Part shown: positions 6,924 through 15,795 of the stretch, in pieces
How positions within the stretch are numbered: position 1 is the stretch's first letter
Layout: each line of letters opens with the position of its first letter
Origin: Lacrimispora defluvii
GTDB taxonomy: Bacteria > Bacillota > Clostridia > Lachnospirales > Lachnospiraceae
DNA: 45,664 bases
Direction: 5' to 3'
Assembly (NCBI GenBank): GCA_013036995.1
Contig: JAAOXG010000054.1
Location: 1-45,664 of the forward strand
Notes under the pieces: model-generated
Databases searched by the model: none
Told to the model about the DNA's origin: nothing
What the model saw: the letters and a program-made list of their open reading frames with translations, nothing else
Made by a program: the position numbers and the translations under genes

Positions 6924-8429
6924 TTACTTGCCTGCTGACTTCAAGGTCGGGAACAACAACACATCCCTGATTGCATAACTATCCGTAAGCAGCATCACAA
7001 ACCGGTCAATACCGATCCCAATCCCGCCCGTAGGAGGCATACCGATCATCAGCGCATTGACGAAATCCTCATCCATAGAGTTTGCTTCATCATCTCCCGC
7101 TGCCAGAAGTGCTTCCTGAGCCTTAAATCTCTCAATCTGATCCAGCGGATCATTTAACTCAGAATAAGCATTCGCCATCTCCCTCTTTGTAATAAACAGC
7201 TCAAATCGCTCTGTATATTCCGGGTCGCTAGGTTTCTTCTTAGTAAGAGGTGAAATCTCAACCGGATGATCAATAATGAACGTAGGCTGAATCAGATGCT
7301 CCTCTACAAACTCTTCAAACAGAAGGCTTAAAATATCGCCCTTTTTATGTCTTGCTTCGTAAGCTACATGGTACTGATCTGCAAGAGCTTTGGCTTCTTC
7401 ATCTGTATGAATGGCAGTAAAATCAATATCCTTATATTTTTTCAGAGCGTCAACCATGGAAATACGCTCGAAAGGTTTAGACAAATCAATCTCTACTCCG
7501 TCATAGGTGACAACCGCTGTGCCAAGCACCTTTAATGCAACCTCACGGAATAAATTCTCCACCAGATCCATCATGCCGTGGTAATCGGTGTATGCCTGAT
7601 AGAGCTCCATCAGTGTAAATTCAGGATTATGTCTGGTATCTACGCCTTCGTTACGGAAAACACGTCCAATTTCATAAACCCGCTCTAAACCGCCTACGAT
7701 CAGTCTCTTTAAATAGAGTTCCAGAGAGATACGAAGCTTCACGTCCTCATCAAGGGCGTTATAGTGGGTATCAAAAGGTCTTGCTGCTGCTCCGCCTGCA
7801 TTGGCTACCAGCATAGGAGTCTCAACCTCCATAAAGCCCTGTGCGTCCAGATGATTACGGATCTCCTTAATAATCTGGGAACGCTTTACAAAGGTATCGC
7901 GTACTTCCGGATTCATAATTAAATCAACATATCTCTGTCTGTAACGAAGATCGGTATTCGTAAGGCCATGGAACTTCTCAGGCAGAATCTGCAGACTCTT
8001 GGTCAGCAGTTCCACGCTTTCCGCATGGATGGAAACCTCTCCTGTCTTAGTGGTGAACGCGGTTCCCTTGATTCCAACGATATCTCCGATATCAAGTTTT
8101 TTAAATTCTTTATAGGATTCTTCGCCAATGCTGTCTCTTGCTACATAGGACTGAATATTACCCTTTAAATCCTGGACATTACAAAAAGAGGCCTTTCCCA
8201 TAACCCGCTTGGACATCAGACGTCCTGCGATGGAGACTTCTTTGCCTTCCCAGACTTCATAATTTTCTTTGATCTCACTGCTGTGTACGGTAACATCGTA
8301 CTTTGTAACTTTAAACGGATCTTTTCCTGATTCCTGAAGCTCTGCCAGTTTCTCACGGCGAACCTTAAGTAAATGGTTTAAATCCTCTTCTACAACCTGA
8401 TTCTGGTTTTGATTCTGCTGTTCTGCCAC
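6924..8429 (-). CDS. lysS: Lysyl-tRNA synthetase (class II)
   Basis: 501 residues, standard bacterial length. The N-terminal OB-fold anticodon-binding domain (about 60-165: [18 protein letters not shown]) is followed by the class II core with motif 1 near FMEVETPML, motif 2 ([17 protein letters not shown]) and motif 3 ([14 protein letters not shown]), and it ends FPTLK plus a short tail. It charges tRNA-Lys. The start is GTG at 8429 with AAGGAG 9 bases upstream. It follows greA by 40 bases and is probably co-transcribed with it. The ICE end begins right after its stop, so its 3' end is the likely integration target; the reading frame appears intact. Confidence 0.97.
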   Translation of the reverse strand: MAEQQNQNQNQVVEEDLNHLLKVRREKLAELQESGKDPFKVTKYDVTVHSSEIKENYEVWEGKEVSIAGRLMSKRVMGKASFCNVQDLKGNIQSYVARDSIGEESYKEFKKLDIGDIVGIKGTAFTTKTGEVSIHAESVELLTKSLQILPEKFHGLTNTDLRYRQRYVDLIMNPEVRDTFVKRSQIIKEIRNHLDAQGFMEVETPMLVANAGGAAARPFDTHYNALDEDVKLRISLELYLKRLIVGGLERVYEIGRVFRNEGVDTRHNPEFTLMELYQAYTDYHGMMDLVENLFREVALKVLGTAVVTYDGVEIDLSKPFERISMVDALKKYKDIDFTAIHTDEEAKALADQYHVAYEARHKKGDILSLLFEEFVEEHLIQPTFIIDHPVEISPLTKKKPSDPEYTERFELFITKREMANAYSELNDPLDQIERFKAQEALLAAGDDEANSMDEDFVNALMIGMPPTGGIGIGIDRFVMLLTDSYAIRDVLLFPTLKSAGK

Positions 8430-8469
8430 TTGTTTTCACTCCTTTGTGAACTATGTTAAGGAAGTACTC

Positions 8470-8952
8470 TTAAGACACTCTCTGAATCTCAAGTACTTTG
8501 TACTGAATGACCCCTGACTGAGTCTCAACGTCAACAACGTCTCCGACTTTTTTACCAATCAGCGCCTGACCTACCGGAGATTCATTGGAAATCTTGTTCT
8601 GAAGGCTGTTTGCTTCGGTGGAACCAACAATCTTGAATTCCATCTCTTCGTCTTCATCCACATCGTAGACTTTTACTTTACAGCCAATATTAATCTTATC
8701 TAAGTCTATTTCATCTTCTACGACTACTTCTGCATTCTTAAGCAGCTTCTCCAGCTCTTCGATACGCAGCTCGATGTCCCTCTGCTCATCTTTGGCAGCA
8801 TCGTACTCTGCGTTCTCGGATAAATCACCCTGTTCTCTGGCTTCCTTTATCTTCTGGGCAACTTCTTTTCTTTTGACTACTTTTAAGTTCTGAAGCTCAT
8901 CTTCGTATCTCTTAAGACCTTCATAGGTTAAAATATTCTTCTTGTCTACCAT
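8470..8952 (-). CDS. greA: Transcription elongation factor GreA
   Basis: 160 residues: an N-terminal antiparallel coiled coil (about 10-80, [17 protein letters not shown]...[19 protein letters not shown]) with the acidic tip residues in LSENAEYD, then the FKBP-like C-terminal domain with [20 protein letters not shown]. It reaches into the RNA polymerase secondary channel and stimulates cleavage of backtracked RNA. GGAGG precedes the ATG. It has its own strong promoter at 9002-9030 and leads into lysS. Confidence 0.97.
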   Translation of the reverse strand: MVDKKNILTYEGLKRYEDELQNLKVVKRKEVAQKIKEAREQGDLSENAEYDAAKDEQRDIELRIEELEKLLKNAEVVVEDEIDLDKINIGCKVKVYDVDEDEEMEFKIVGSTEANSLQNKISNESPVGQALIGKKVGDVVDVETQSGVIQYKVLEIQRVS

Positions 8953-9001
8953 GGTTTTTTACTTCCTCCTGGTTACTTACTCGCTAAATCACATTCCAGA
9001 T

Positions 9002-9030
9002 ATTATAGCTTAAACATCTGTAATTGTCAA
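9002..9030 (-). promoter_or_regulatory. Consensus sigma-A promoter for greA-lysS
   Basis: On the minus strand TTGACA (9030-9025), a 17-base spacer and TATAAT (9007-9002) are perfect consensus boxes, about 50 bases upstream of the greA start. Confidence 0.88.
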
Positions 9031-9051
9031 GATTCGCGTCCCTTTTTCTGG

Positions 9052-10020
9052 TTACAATGCTCCAATTCTTTCTCGTACAAAACGTCTTAATTCTTCCATT
9101 GTTTCGACCTGATTGATATCGTTTCTCAATTTGGCCGAATGGGGAAGTCCGGCAGTATACCACGCCATATGCTTCCTCATCTCCCGCATGGCAACCGTCT
9201 CTCCTTTGTGCTCTGCCTGCATGGTTCCATGACGCAGAATCATCTCGCTGATCTCAGCCGGAGTCGGCGGCTGTAACAGCTCTCCTGTTTCTAAATAATG
9301 CAGTGTCCTGGAAAAGATCCAGGGATTTCCTTTTGCACCCCGGGCGATCATGACTCCGTCACAGCCGGTCTGATCGATTAAGGCTTTGGCATCTTCCGGT
9401 TCAAAGACATCGCCGTTGCCGATGACAGGAATGGAGACAGCTTCCTTCACCTGCCTGATGATATCCCAGTCCGCAGTTCCGGAATAGTACTGCTCCCTGG
9501 TTCTGCCGTGGACTGCAATGGCTGCCACGCCGCTGCTTTCTGCCATACGGGCAAATTCCACTGCATTGCAGTCTTCCTCTGTAAAGCCTTTTCTGAACTT
9601 TACAGTGACCGGCTTTTTCACTGCCTTTACCATGGCAGTCAGGATCTTCTCCGCCAGCTTTATATCTTTCATCAGCGCGGAGCCTTCGCCGTTATTTACA
9701 ATCTTTGGTACCGGGCAGCCCATGTTCACATCGATTAAGGCAAATGGCCGGGATTCTATGGCAGCTGCCATATTTGCCATGATGTCCGGGTCGGAACCGA
9801 AGAGCTGGACACTCACCGGGCCTTCCTGATCGGATACACTTAACAGCTCATTGGTGTTCTTGTTCTTATATAAAATGGCTTTGGCACTGACCATCTCTGT
9901 GACCGACAGTCCGCAGCCCTGCTCCCTGCAAAGAAAACGAAATGGCAGGTCCGTAACCCCTGCCATCGGCGCCAGTATCAGATTATTGTCAAACGTTACA
10001 TTTCCTATTCTAAGTTTCAA
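9052..10020 (-). CDS. dusB: tRNA-dihydrouridine synthase (DusB-type)
   Basis: 322 residues of the FMN-dependent Dus family. It shows LAPMAGVTDLPFR near the N-terminus, MGCPVPKIVNNGEGSALM with the catalytic Cys, VTVKFRKG, the AIAVHGRTREQYYSG segment, and VIGNGDV plus GVMIARGAKGNPWIF for FMN phosphate binding, then the helical recognition domain. It reduces uridines in the tRNA D-loop. The start appears to be TTG at 10020, which overlaps the stop of the upstream DUF6145 gene (TTGA), with GGAG about 10 bases before. Translational coupling is likely. Confidence 0.95.
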   Translation of the reverse strand: MKLRIGNVTFDNNLILAPMAGVTDLPFRFLCREQGCGLSVTEMVSAKAILYKNKNTNELLSVSDQEGPVSVQLFGSDPDIMANMAAAIESRPFALIDVNMGCPVPKIVNNGEGSALMKDIKLAEKILTAMVKAVKKPVTVKFRKGFTEEDCNAVEFARMAESSGVAAIAVHGRTREQYYSGTADWDIIRQVKEAVSIPVIGNGDVFEPEDAKALIDQTGCDGVMIARGAKGNPWIFSRTLHYLETGELLQPPTPAEISEMILRHGTMQAEHKGETVAMREMRKHMAWYTAGLPHSAKLRNDINQVETMEELRRFVRERIGAL

Positions 10021-10373
10021 CTGTCTTTTTCTCCGTCTTCTAATTCTTCTCCCAGATAAAAAACACGGTAGTACATCTCAAGGGACTCTAAAAGCTCCCG
10101 TTTTTCCCGCTGGTACTGCTTTATCTTTAATACACTTCCGATTTCATCGAACAAATAGTCCTCTTCCGGTGCGGTTACTTTAAATTCCAGGGTTCCATCC
10201 TCGTTAAACTCCAGAACCAGAACTCCGCCTATATCTTCGGTATAGAGCACACACATGATCTGAAGCTCCTGCCGGATGCTTTCCGGGAGACTTTTAAACT
10301 GTTCATTAAAATAATATTTCTGTTCATAAGAATTGGCGCCGCACAGCACCACTTTATCTTCAGCCTGCTCCAT
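10017..10373 (-). CDS. DUF6145 family protein
   Basis: About 118 residues from the ATG at 10373 (MEQAEDKVVLCGANSYEQKYYFN); an in-frame ATG at 10406 would add 11 residues that look non-conserved. It contains SLPESIRQELQIMCVLYTEDIGGVLVLEFNEDGTLEF and a C-terminal helix (KQYQREKRELLESLEMYYRVFYLG). I recognise it as DUF6145, a Lachnospiraceae family usually encoded just upstream of dusB. The function is unknown; the conserved coupling to dusB suggests a link to tRNA modification or translation (inference). Ribosome binding sites at both candidate starts are weak. Confidence 0.75.
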   Translation of the reverse strand: MEQAEDKVVLCGANSYEQKYYFNEQFKSLPESIRQELQIMCVLYTEDIGGVLVLEFNEDGTLEFKVTAPEEDYLFDEIGSVLKIKQYQREKRELLESLEMYYRVFYLGEELEDGEKDS

Positions 10374-10475
10374 ATCTGTCACCGTTCTTTCTGCCCGACC
10401 ACGCATTCAAGCATGTTTTGTCCCCCTTCGGATTCAAAGCATGCTTTCTGGTGTCGTTATGTTTACCGGTTTATA

Positions 10476-10504
10476 ATTGTACCATACAAAAAAAGAAAAA
10501 ACAA
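10476..10504 (-). promoter_or_regulatory. Probable promoter of the DUF6145-dusB operon
   Basis: On the minus strand TTGTTT, a 17-base T-rich spacer and TACAAT lie about 100 bases upstream of the DUF6145 start and just after the lacI-family gene stop. Confidence 0.45.
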
Positions 10505-10508
10505 TAGC

Positions 10509-11516
10509 CTAAAAATCCGTTGTACAGCGCTTTACCAGCCTGCAGGGTACCTTGCAGTTCCGGCTGATTTGAGGATCTTTCTCCTGAAGAATCTTCATCA
10601 TGTTGCTGATGGTTATATTACACAGTTCCTCTACCCGGTTATCTACGCTGGACAGCTCCGGATCGCTGCAGATTGACAGGGTGGAATTGTTAAAGCCTGT
10701 GATACAAATATCCTCCGGTATCTTTAAAAGCTTTGCATTTGCATACTTAATTGCTCCAACTGCAAGACCGTCGTCTGTACCGATTACACTGTCAAACCGC
10801 AGATCCCGTCGTTCCAGCAGAATATCGCGCACGGTATGGATCCGGTTTTTTACGTACAGCTTTAAATCTCCAAGCACCGGCAGACCATGGCTTTTTAAGG
10901 CTGATTCATAGCCGGCAAGCTTTCTTACGGCACTGTAGGAATGGGAATCGCACAGAAAAAGAATTCTGCGGCGGCCTGATTCGATCATCTGACTGGTCAC
11001 ATCATAGGTGATCTGATAATCATCTCCATAGGCGCAGTAAATATTCTCACCATCTAAATATCCATTAATTAAAAAGACCGGTACCTGTCTGGCAGCATCA
11101 AGTACATACTGTATACGGCTTTCTTCTCCCTCAACACCTGCATAGGTGGAACCCACCATAATTAACGCGTCAATGCGTTTGGCTAAAAGAAGACTTACGT
11201 ACTTCTCCTTAATTGACTGTTCAAAACCACTGCAGCACAGGATACAGTCGTAACCGTGTTCATGCATACTTCTTTCTAAATGGGCAACTGCAGTTGCCAT
11301 ATAAGCATCGGATACATCCGGGCATAGGATTCCGATGGTCTTCATGGAGTCAAGGCCTAGCCCCCTGGCAAATACGTTGGGTGTGTAGCCATTCTCCTCC
11401 ATGATTGCCCTGACTTTTTGTTTTGTTTTTTCACTTACGCGGGGGCTGTCGTTTACCACCCTGGAAACGGTAGCAATGGAAACTCCTGCAAGTTCTGCGA
11501 TATCATATATGTTCAT
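10509..11516 (-). CDS. LacI-family transcriptional regulator (probable galacturonate/pectin regulator)
   Basis: 335 residues. The N-terminal LacI helix-turn-helix is clear (MNIYDIAELAGVSIATVSRVVNDSPRVSEKTKQKV) with the hinge helix near NVFARGLGLDS, followed by a periplasmic-binding-protein-like sensor domain (IGILCPDVSDAYMATAVAHLE ... DSVIGTDDGLAVGAIKYA ... ITGFNNS). It is divergent from uxaA. Its own promoter (11661-11689) and the uxaA promoter each carry a GTAAG/CTTAC palindrome at or just past the start site, so autoregulation and repression of uxaAB are likely. The inducer is unknown; a uronate or pectic oligosaccharide fits the context (inference). Confidence 0.92.
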   Translation of the reverse strand: MNIYDIAELAGVSIATVSRVVNDSPRVSEKTKQKVRAIMEENGYTPNVFARGLGLDSMKTIGILCPDVSDAYMATAVAHLERSMHEHGYDCILCCSGFEQSIKEKYVSLLLAKRIDALIMVGSTYAGVEGEESRIQYVLDAARQVPVFLINGYLDGENIYCAYGDDYQITYDVTSQMIESGRRRILFLCDSHSYSAVRKLAGYESALKSHGLPVLGDLKLYVKNRIHTVRDILLERRDLRFDSVIGTDDGLAVGAIKYANAKLLKIPEDICITGFNNSTLSICSDPELSSVDNRVEELCNITISNMMKILQEKDPQISRNCKVPCRLVKRCTTDF

Positions 11517-11634
11517 CCTGGTGTCCCTCTAAACGTCTTTATTATTCACCGCCTGAATGGGATTCAGACAGACGTTTCCCCTTTTACTGTGCCAGCGTTA
11601 TTGGTCGCTCTGTTTGGTCATTTCAGCAGGGAGC

Positions 11635-11646
11635 GTAAGCGCTTAC
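11635..11646. promoter_or_regulatory. Palindromic operator, GTAAGCGCTTAC (also cre-like)
   Basis: A perfect 12-base palindrome located about 8-20 bases downstream of the predicted lacI-family transcription start. The 16-base context (11633-11648) is identical to that at 21442-21457 before the transporter operon. It also matches the CcpA cre consensus at nearly every position, so a local LacI regulator and CcpA are both candidates. Confidence 0.75.
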
Positions 11647-11660
11647 ACTTATCTCGATTC

Positions 11661-11689
11661 ATTATACATAATAATTTTGTATTACGCAA
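11661..11689 (-). promoter_or_regulatory. Promoter of the LacI-family regulator gene
   Basis: On the minus strand TTGCGT (11689-11684), a 17-base spacer and TATAAT (11666-11661). The predicted start lies about 11,654, just before the operator palindrome. Confidence 0.7.
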
Positions 11690-11781
11690 CTGTTATTACC
11701 AGGTAATCATGAAAAATCGTGTATGTTTTTTCTATATTGTTCCCATAATTAAAAGAAATATGTTTCTTTTATGTTTGCCTA

Positions 11782-11810
11782 TTGACTAAGAGAAAAAAAT
11801 GGTGTATGTT
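11782..11810 (+). promoter_or_regulatory. Promoter of uxaA-uxaB
   Basis: TTGACT (11782-11787), a 17-base spacer and TATGTT (11805-11810). The predicted start falls inside the palindrome at 11813-11828. The rest of the 357-base divergent gap to lacI holds only the second promoter/operator pair and AT-rich sequence. Confidence 0.65.
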
Positions 11811-11812
11811 TT

Positions 11813-11828
11813 ATGTAAGTACTTACAT
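11813..11828. promoter_or_regulatory. Palindromic operator over the uxaAB start site
   Basis: ATGTAAGTACTTACAT is a perfect 16-base palindrome with the same GTAAG/CTTAC half-sites as 11635-11646 but a TA instead of CG centre. It overlaps the predicted uxaA transcription start, a classic repression position. The altered centre departs from a cre site, favouring the local LacI protein as binder (inference). Confidence 0.7.
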
Positions 11829-11873
11829 TGCAACTGAATATCGAAACTGGTACTAAGAAAGGAAAGGAAGCTT

Positions 11874-13355
11874 ATGCAGGACTTTATCAAAATTAATTCC
11901 GAAGACAACGTGGCAGTCGCATTAAAGCCGCTTGCTTCCGGCAGTGCTGTTGAGGTGGACGGCACAGCGGTTATTCTTCTGGAAGACATCCCACAGGGTC
12001 ATAAATTTGCCCTGACAGATATACCTGCCGGCTCATCCGTCATCAAATACGGCTGTGCCATCGGCATAGCAAAGGAGAATATTGGGACTGGGGCCTGGAT
12101 TCACACACACAATTTAAAAACAGGATTAGGGGATTTACTGACTTACACGTACAACAAACAGGAGATCGAAGTTACTCCAACAGAAGAACGCTTTTTTAAC
12201 GGTTACCGCAGACCCGACGGACGTGTGGGCGTGCGTAACGAAATCTGGATTATTCCTACCGTAGGCTGCGTGAATAAAATCGCCACAGCCATTGAACGTG
12301 CCTCTTTAAAACATGTAAAAGGAAGCATCGATGCGGTTGCTGCTTTCCCTCACCCATACGGATGTTCCCAGATGGGCGATGATCAGGAATTTACAAGAAC
12401 GATTCTGGCAGATTTAATCAACCATCCAAACGCTGGCGGCGTACTGGTACTTGGACTTGGCTGTGAGAACAGCAGCATTACCGAATTAAAACGCTATATT
12501 GGAGAATACGATGAGCGCAGAGTCAAATTCCTGGTAGCTCAGGAGTCAGAAGACGAGATCTCCGATTCTCTTGAACTCATCGATCAGCTGGCAGAGTATG
12601 CAGGAACATTTCACAGAGAGCCCATCAGCTGCAGCGAGCTGGTAATCGGTATGAAGTGCGGCGGTTCCGACGGATTATCCGGAATTACAGCCAATCCAAC
12701 CGTTGGAGAATTTTCAGATATGCTGGTTTCAAAGGGAGGAACTACCATCCTTACAGAGGTTCCTGAGATGTTTGGTGCGGAAACCCTTCTTATGAACCGC
12801 TGCCAGAACGAAGAAACCTTTGAAAAAACTGTTGATTTAATAAATGATTTTAAGAATTATTTTACAAGCCACAATCAGACCATTTACGAGAATCCTTCTC
12901 CAGGCAATAAAAAAGGCGGTATTTCCACACTTGAGGACAAGTCTCTGGGATGCGTCCAGAAGTCCGGCAGAATGCCTGTGGTTGATGTATTAAAATACGG
13001 AGAGCCGGTACGTAATAAAGGACTGAACCTTTTAAGCGCTCCAGGCAACGATCTGGTGGCTTCCACAGCCCTTGCTGCATCAGGTGCCCATATCGTTTTA
13101 TTTACAACCGGACGTGGTACTCCATTTGCATGCCCCGTACCAACCATGAAGATTTCCACCAACTCTGCTCTCAGCCAGAAGAAGAATAACTGGATTGATT
13201 TCAACTGCGGAGTGCTTGTGGAAGGAACCGATATGGAGACTCTTAAAAATCAGTTTTTTGACTTTGTAATTGAAGTTGCCTCCGGAAAGATGGTGAAATC
13301 AGAAGAAGCAGGATTCCACGATATGGCCATCTTCAAGCAGGGCGTAACATTATAA
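11874..13355 (+). CDS. uxaA: Altronate dehydratase
   Basis: 493 residues, the usual UxaA length. An N-terminal SAF domain (about 1-95: VAVALKPLASGSAVEVDG...IPQGHKFALTDIPAGSSVIKYG) precedes the catalytic UxaA/GarD domain with GYRRPDGRVGVRNEIWIIPTVGCVN, HPYGCSQ, LGLGCEN, GMKCGGSDGLSGITANP and the C-terminal CPVPTMKISTN. It dehydrates D-altronate to 2-keto-3-deoxygluconate in galacturonate breakdown. A purine-rich GGAAAGGAAG precedes the ATG. It is 34 bases upstream of uxaB in one operon driven from the regulated promoter at 11782. Confidence 0.96.
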   Translation: MQDFIKINSEDNVAVALKPLASGSAVEVDGTAVILLEDIPQGHKFALTDIPAGSSVIKYGCAIGIAKENIGTGAWIHTHNLKTGLGDLLTYTYNKQEIEVTPTEERFFNGYRRPDGRVGVRNEIWIIPTVGCVNKIATAIERASLKHVKGSIDAVAAFPHPYGCSQMGDDQEFTRTILADLINHPNAGGVLVLGLGCENSSITELKRYIGEYDERRVKFLVAQESEDEISDSLELIDQLAEYAGTFHREPISCSELVIGMKCGGSDGLSGITANPTVGEFSDMLVSKGGTTILTEVPEMFGAETLLMNRCQNEETFEKTVDLINDFKNYFTSHNQTIYENPSPGNKKGGISTLEDKSLGCVQKSGRMPVVDVLKYGEPVRNKGLNLLSAPGNDLVASTALAASGAHIVLFTTGRGTPFACPVPTMKISTNSALSQKKNNWIDFNCGVLVEGTDMETLKNQFFDFVIEVASGKMVKSEEAGFHDMAIFKQGVTL

Positions 13356-13389
13356 AATATTTCTGACAACTTATAAGGAGACAAACGGA

Positions 13390-14877
13390 ATGGAAAAGTT
13401 AAGCTACCAGACACTGGAAAAGCTGGGTTATGACGGATATTTATTAAAAGATGCACCAGAACGTGTACTGCAGTTCGGAGAAGGAAATTTCTTAAGAGCT
13501 TTTGTTGATTATTTTATCGATGTTCTTAATGAGAAGACCGGATTTAATTCAAAGGTTGTTTTATGTCAGCCAATCGCTCCTGGTCTGGCTGATATGATCA
13601 ATGAGCAGGAAGGTCTTTATACTCTCTTCCTCCGCGGCTTTGAAAATGGCCAGAAGGTAAATGACAAGCGTGTCATCTCCTGCGTAAGCAGATGTTTAAA
13701 TCCATACAGCGAATATGAAACCGTTCTTGCCTGTGCAGAAAACCCTGATCTCCGGTTTATTGCCTGCAATACCACTGAGGCCGGAATTACTTATGACCCT
13801 TCCTGCCAGTTTACCGATGTCCCGGCTGACAGCTATCCTGGAAAGCTGACACAGTTCTTATACAGACGTTTTGAAAAGTTCGGCAAGGAAGCTGGAAAAG
13901 GATTTGTGATTCTTTCCTGCGAGCTGATTGATAACAACGGAAAAGAACTGGAAAAATGCGTATTAAGCTATGCAAAACAGTGGAATTTAGGCGACGAGTT
14001 CTTAAACTGGATTAAGGCAGAGAATATCTTCTGCTCCACACTGGTTGACCGTATCGTAACCGGTTATCCAAGAAGCGAGGCAGCTGAGATCTGTGAAGAA
14101 TTAGGCTATATTGACAACATCATCGATACTGGTGAAGTATTTGGCTTCTGGGTAATTGAAGGACCAGACAGCTTAAAGAAAGAACTTCCATTTGAAAAGG
14201 CAGGTCTTCCTGTTGTTATCTGCGGAGATCATAAGCCATACAAGCAGAGAAAGGTTCGTATCTTAAACGGTGCTCATACCTCTTTTGTTTTAGGCGCTTA
14301 CCTGGCTGGTCAGGATATTGTGCGCAACTGTATGGATGACGAAGTGATCTGCGGTTTCATGAACAAAACCATTTACGATGAAATCATTCCCACCTTAACT
14401 CTTCCGGAGGAAGAATTAAAGAGCTTTGCAGCTTCTGTTACAGAGCGTTTCAAAAACCCATTTATTGACCATGCGCTGTTAGCTATTTCCTTAAACTCCA
14501 CTTCCAAATGGAAAGCCCGTGTAATGCCGTCTTTAAAGGGATATGTAGAGAAGAATCATGCGCTTCCAAGCTGCATCACAGCTTCCTTTGCATTCTATAT
14601 TGCATTCTACCATGGTACTACACTGACAGAAGACGGACTGACTGGGGTACGTCCTGCTGGTGATACCTATACAGTAAAAGACGATAAGCAGATTCTCCAG
14701 TTCTTCTATGACCACAAAGACGAGGATGCAGCTGCTCTTACCCACTCTGTCTGCACAAATACAGAGTTCTGGGGTGAGGATTTAACTGCCATTGAAGGCT
14801 TTGAAGCGGCTGTCAGCGGATATTTAAAAGATATTGAAGAAAAAGGCGCTTACGCAGTTATGAAGGAATGTTTATAA
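13390..14877 (+). CDS. uxaB: Tagaturonate reductase (altronate oxidoreductase)
   Basis: 495 residues of the polyol/mannitol dehydrogenase family. The N-terminal Rossmann entry is RVLQFGEGNFLRAFVDYFID; IACNTTEAGI and the ILSCELIDNNG segment follow, then the C-terminal catalytic helix bundle with VRILNGAHTSFVLGAYLAG, where Lys/Asn residues around KQRKVRILNGAHT are the usual catalytic set. It reduces D-tagaturonate to D-altronate with NADH, the substrate of UxaA. AAGGAG lies 9 bases before the ATG. The hairpin after the stop ends the operon. UxaC, KdgK and KdgA are not in the window. Confidence 0.95.
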   Translation: MEKLSYQTLEKLGYDGYLLKDAPERVLQFGEGNFLRAFVDYFIDVLNEKTGFNSKVVLCQPIAPGLADMINEQEGLYTLFLRGFENGQKVNDKRVISCVSRCLNPYSEYETVLACAENPDLRFIACNTTEAGITYDPSCQFTDVPADSYPGKLTQFLYRRFEKFGKEAGKGFVILSCELIDNNGKELEKCVLSYAKQWNLGDEFLNWIKAENIFCSTLVDRIVTGYPRSEAAEICEELGYIDNIIDTGEVFGFWVIEGPDSLKKELPFEKAGLPVVICGDHKPYKQRKVRILNGAHTSFVLGAYLAGQDIVRNCMDDEVICGFMNKTIYDEIIPTLTLPEEELKSFAASVTERFKNPFIDHALLAISLNSTSKWKARVMPSLKGYVEKNHALPSCITASFAFYIAFYHGTTLTEDGLTGVRPAGDTYTVKDDKQILQFFYDHKDEDAAALTHSVCTNTEFWGEDLTAIEGFEAAVSGYLKDIEEKGAYAVMKECL

Positions 14878-14888
14878 TCAGGAATCAA

Positions 14889-14932
14889 AAAAAGAGCTTT
14901 GATTGGTGTAAAACCAGTCGAAGCTCTTTTTT
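14889..14932. terminator. Bidirectional terminator, uxaB / isomerase
   Basis: AAAGAGCTT and AAGCTCTTT arms with inner TGGT/ACCA pairing, flanked by A and T runs, separate the convergent uxaB and isomerase genes. Confidence 0.9.
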
Positions 14933-14947
14933 ATAAGGAACTACTGC

Positions 14948-15781
14948 TTAATTGCAGCTGTAATTTTCAAGGAACTTTCTCGACCACTCCGCATTATCCG
15001 GGGTACTGTCCTCGATTGTCATCTGAATGTATGGTTTGTCTTTCTTTGCAAAATTCAGAATTGTATCATATTTCATGACGCCGGTTCCAGGTGCTCCGGA
15101 AACCACTTTATCTCCTTCAATTACGAAATCCTTCATATGAAGAACGTCGGTATACTCTCCCAGATCCTCGATGGCTTCCTGAATCACCTTGTCATATTCA
15201 CTGCTGTTTTCTACAGACAGTAAATTAACCGGATCAAGAATGATTCTTAAATTCGGGGAATTGATTGCTTTTAACACTTTAAGAGCCTGCTTGGAATTGT
15301 ATACGATATGGCTCCATACCGGTTCGATTGCCATGATTACACCGAATTTTTCTGCACATTCCACAACTGGACGGAAGTTGGTAATAAATGTCTGAAGTGC
15401 TTCCTCTGTATGGGATGCCGGCTCAAAACGGTATTCTGGATTGGGGTTTCCTGTCTCGGTTCCCACCACGCTGCAGCCTAAGATGGAGGCAAAACGAAGA
15501 TGGGCAAAATAACGTTCCTGAATCTTCTTAATCTCTTCCGGATCGGGATGGGCCAGGTTTAAATAGCAGCCTAAAACAGCGATGTCCATATGATACTCTC
15601 CGAATTTGTTCCGAAGATAGGAAGCAAAGCCTGGTGTTAAGGCAGAATTCTCTACTGAATGATCATTGATTGTCTTTGTCAGCGCCAGATGTACACAGGA
15701 AAATCCCTGTTCTCTGGCTATTTTTAAACGTTCCTCTATGGTACCTGGTGCCACATCGTGTAATCGAATTCCAATCTGCAT
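14948..15781 (-). CDS. Sugar phosphate isomerase/epimerase-like TIM-barrel protein
   Basis: 277 residues of the AP-endonuclease-2/xylose-isomerase-like TIM-barrel family (PF01261). It starts MQIGIRLHDVAPGTIEERL and contains FSCVHLALTK, the metal-binding GTETGNP...E and IMAIEPVWSHIV acidic positions, ILDPVNLLS, DVLHMKDF and a late IEDSTPDN. The protein is cytoplasmic; substrates in this family vary and cannot be read from sequence. It ends the pectin transporter operon, 14 bases after the GH28 gene, so a uronate or deoxyuronate isomerisation or epimerisation step is plausible (inference). AAGGAG lies 9 bases before the ATG. The terminator at 14889 closes the operon. Confidence 0.85.
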   Translation of the reverse strand: MQIGIRLHDVAPGTIEERLKIAREQGFSCVHLALTKTINDHSVENSALTPGFASYLRNKFGEYHMDIAVLGCYLNLAHPDPEEIKKIQERYFAHLRFASILGCSVVGTETGNPNPEYRFEPASHTEEALQTFITNFRPVVECAEKFGVIMAIEPVWSHIVYNSKQALKVLKAINSPNLRIILDPVNLLSVENSSEYDKVIQEAIEDLGEYTDVLHMKDFVIEGDKVVSGAPGTGVMKYDTILNFAKKDKPYIQMTIEDSTPDNAEWSRKFLENYSCN

Positions 15782-15795
15782 TGTACTCTTCTCCT

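Noticed and set aside
8430-8469. T-box or lysine riboswitch before lysS
   Set aside because: The greA-lysS gap is only 40 bases with no leader structure.
11635-11646. Treating the GTAAGCGCTTAC palindrome purely as a cre site
   Set aside because: The related palindrome on the uxaAB start lacks the CG centre required by cre, so a local LacI role is at least as likely; both are kept open.
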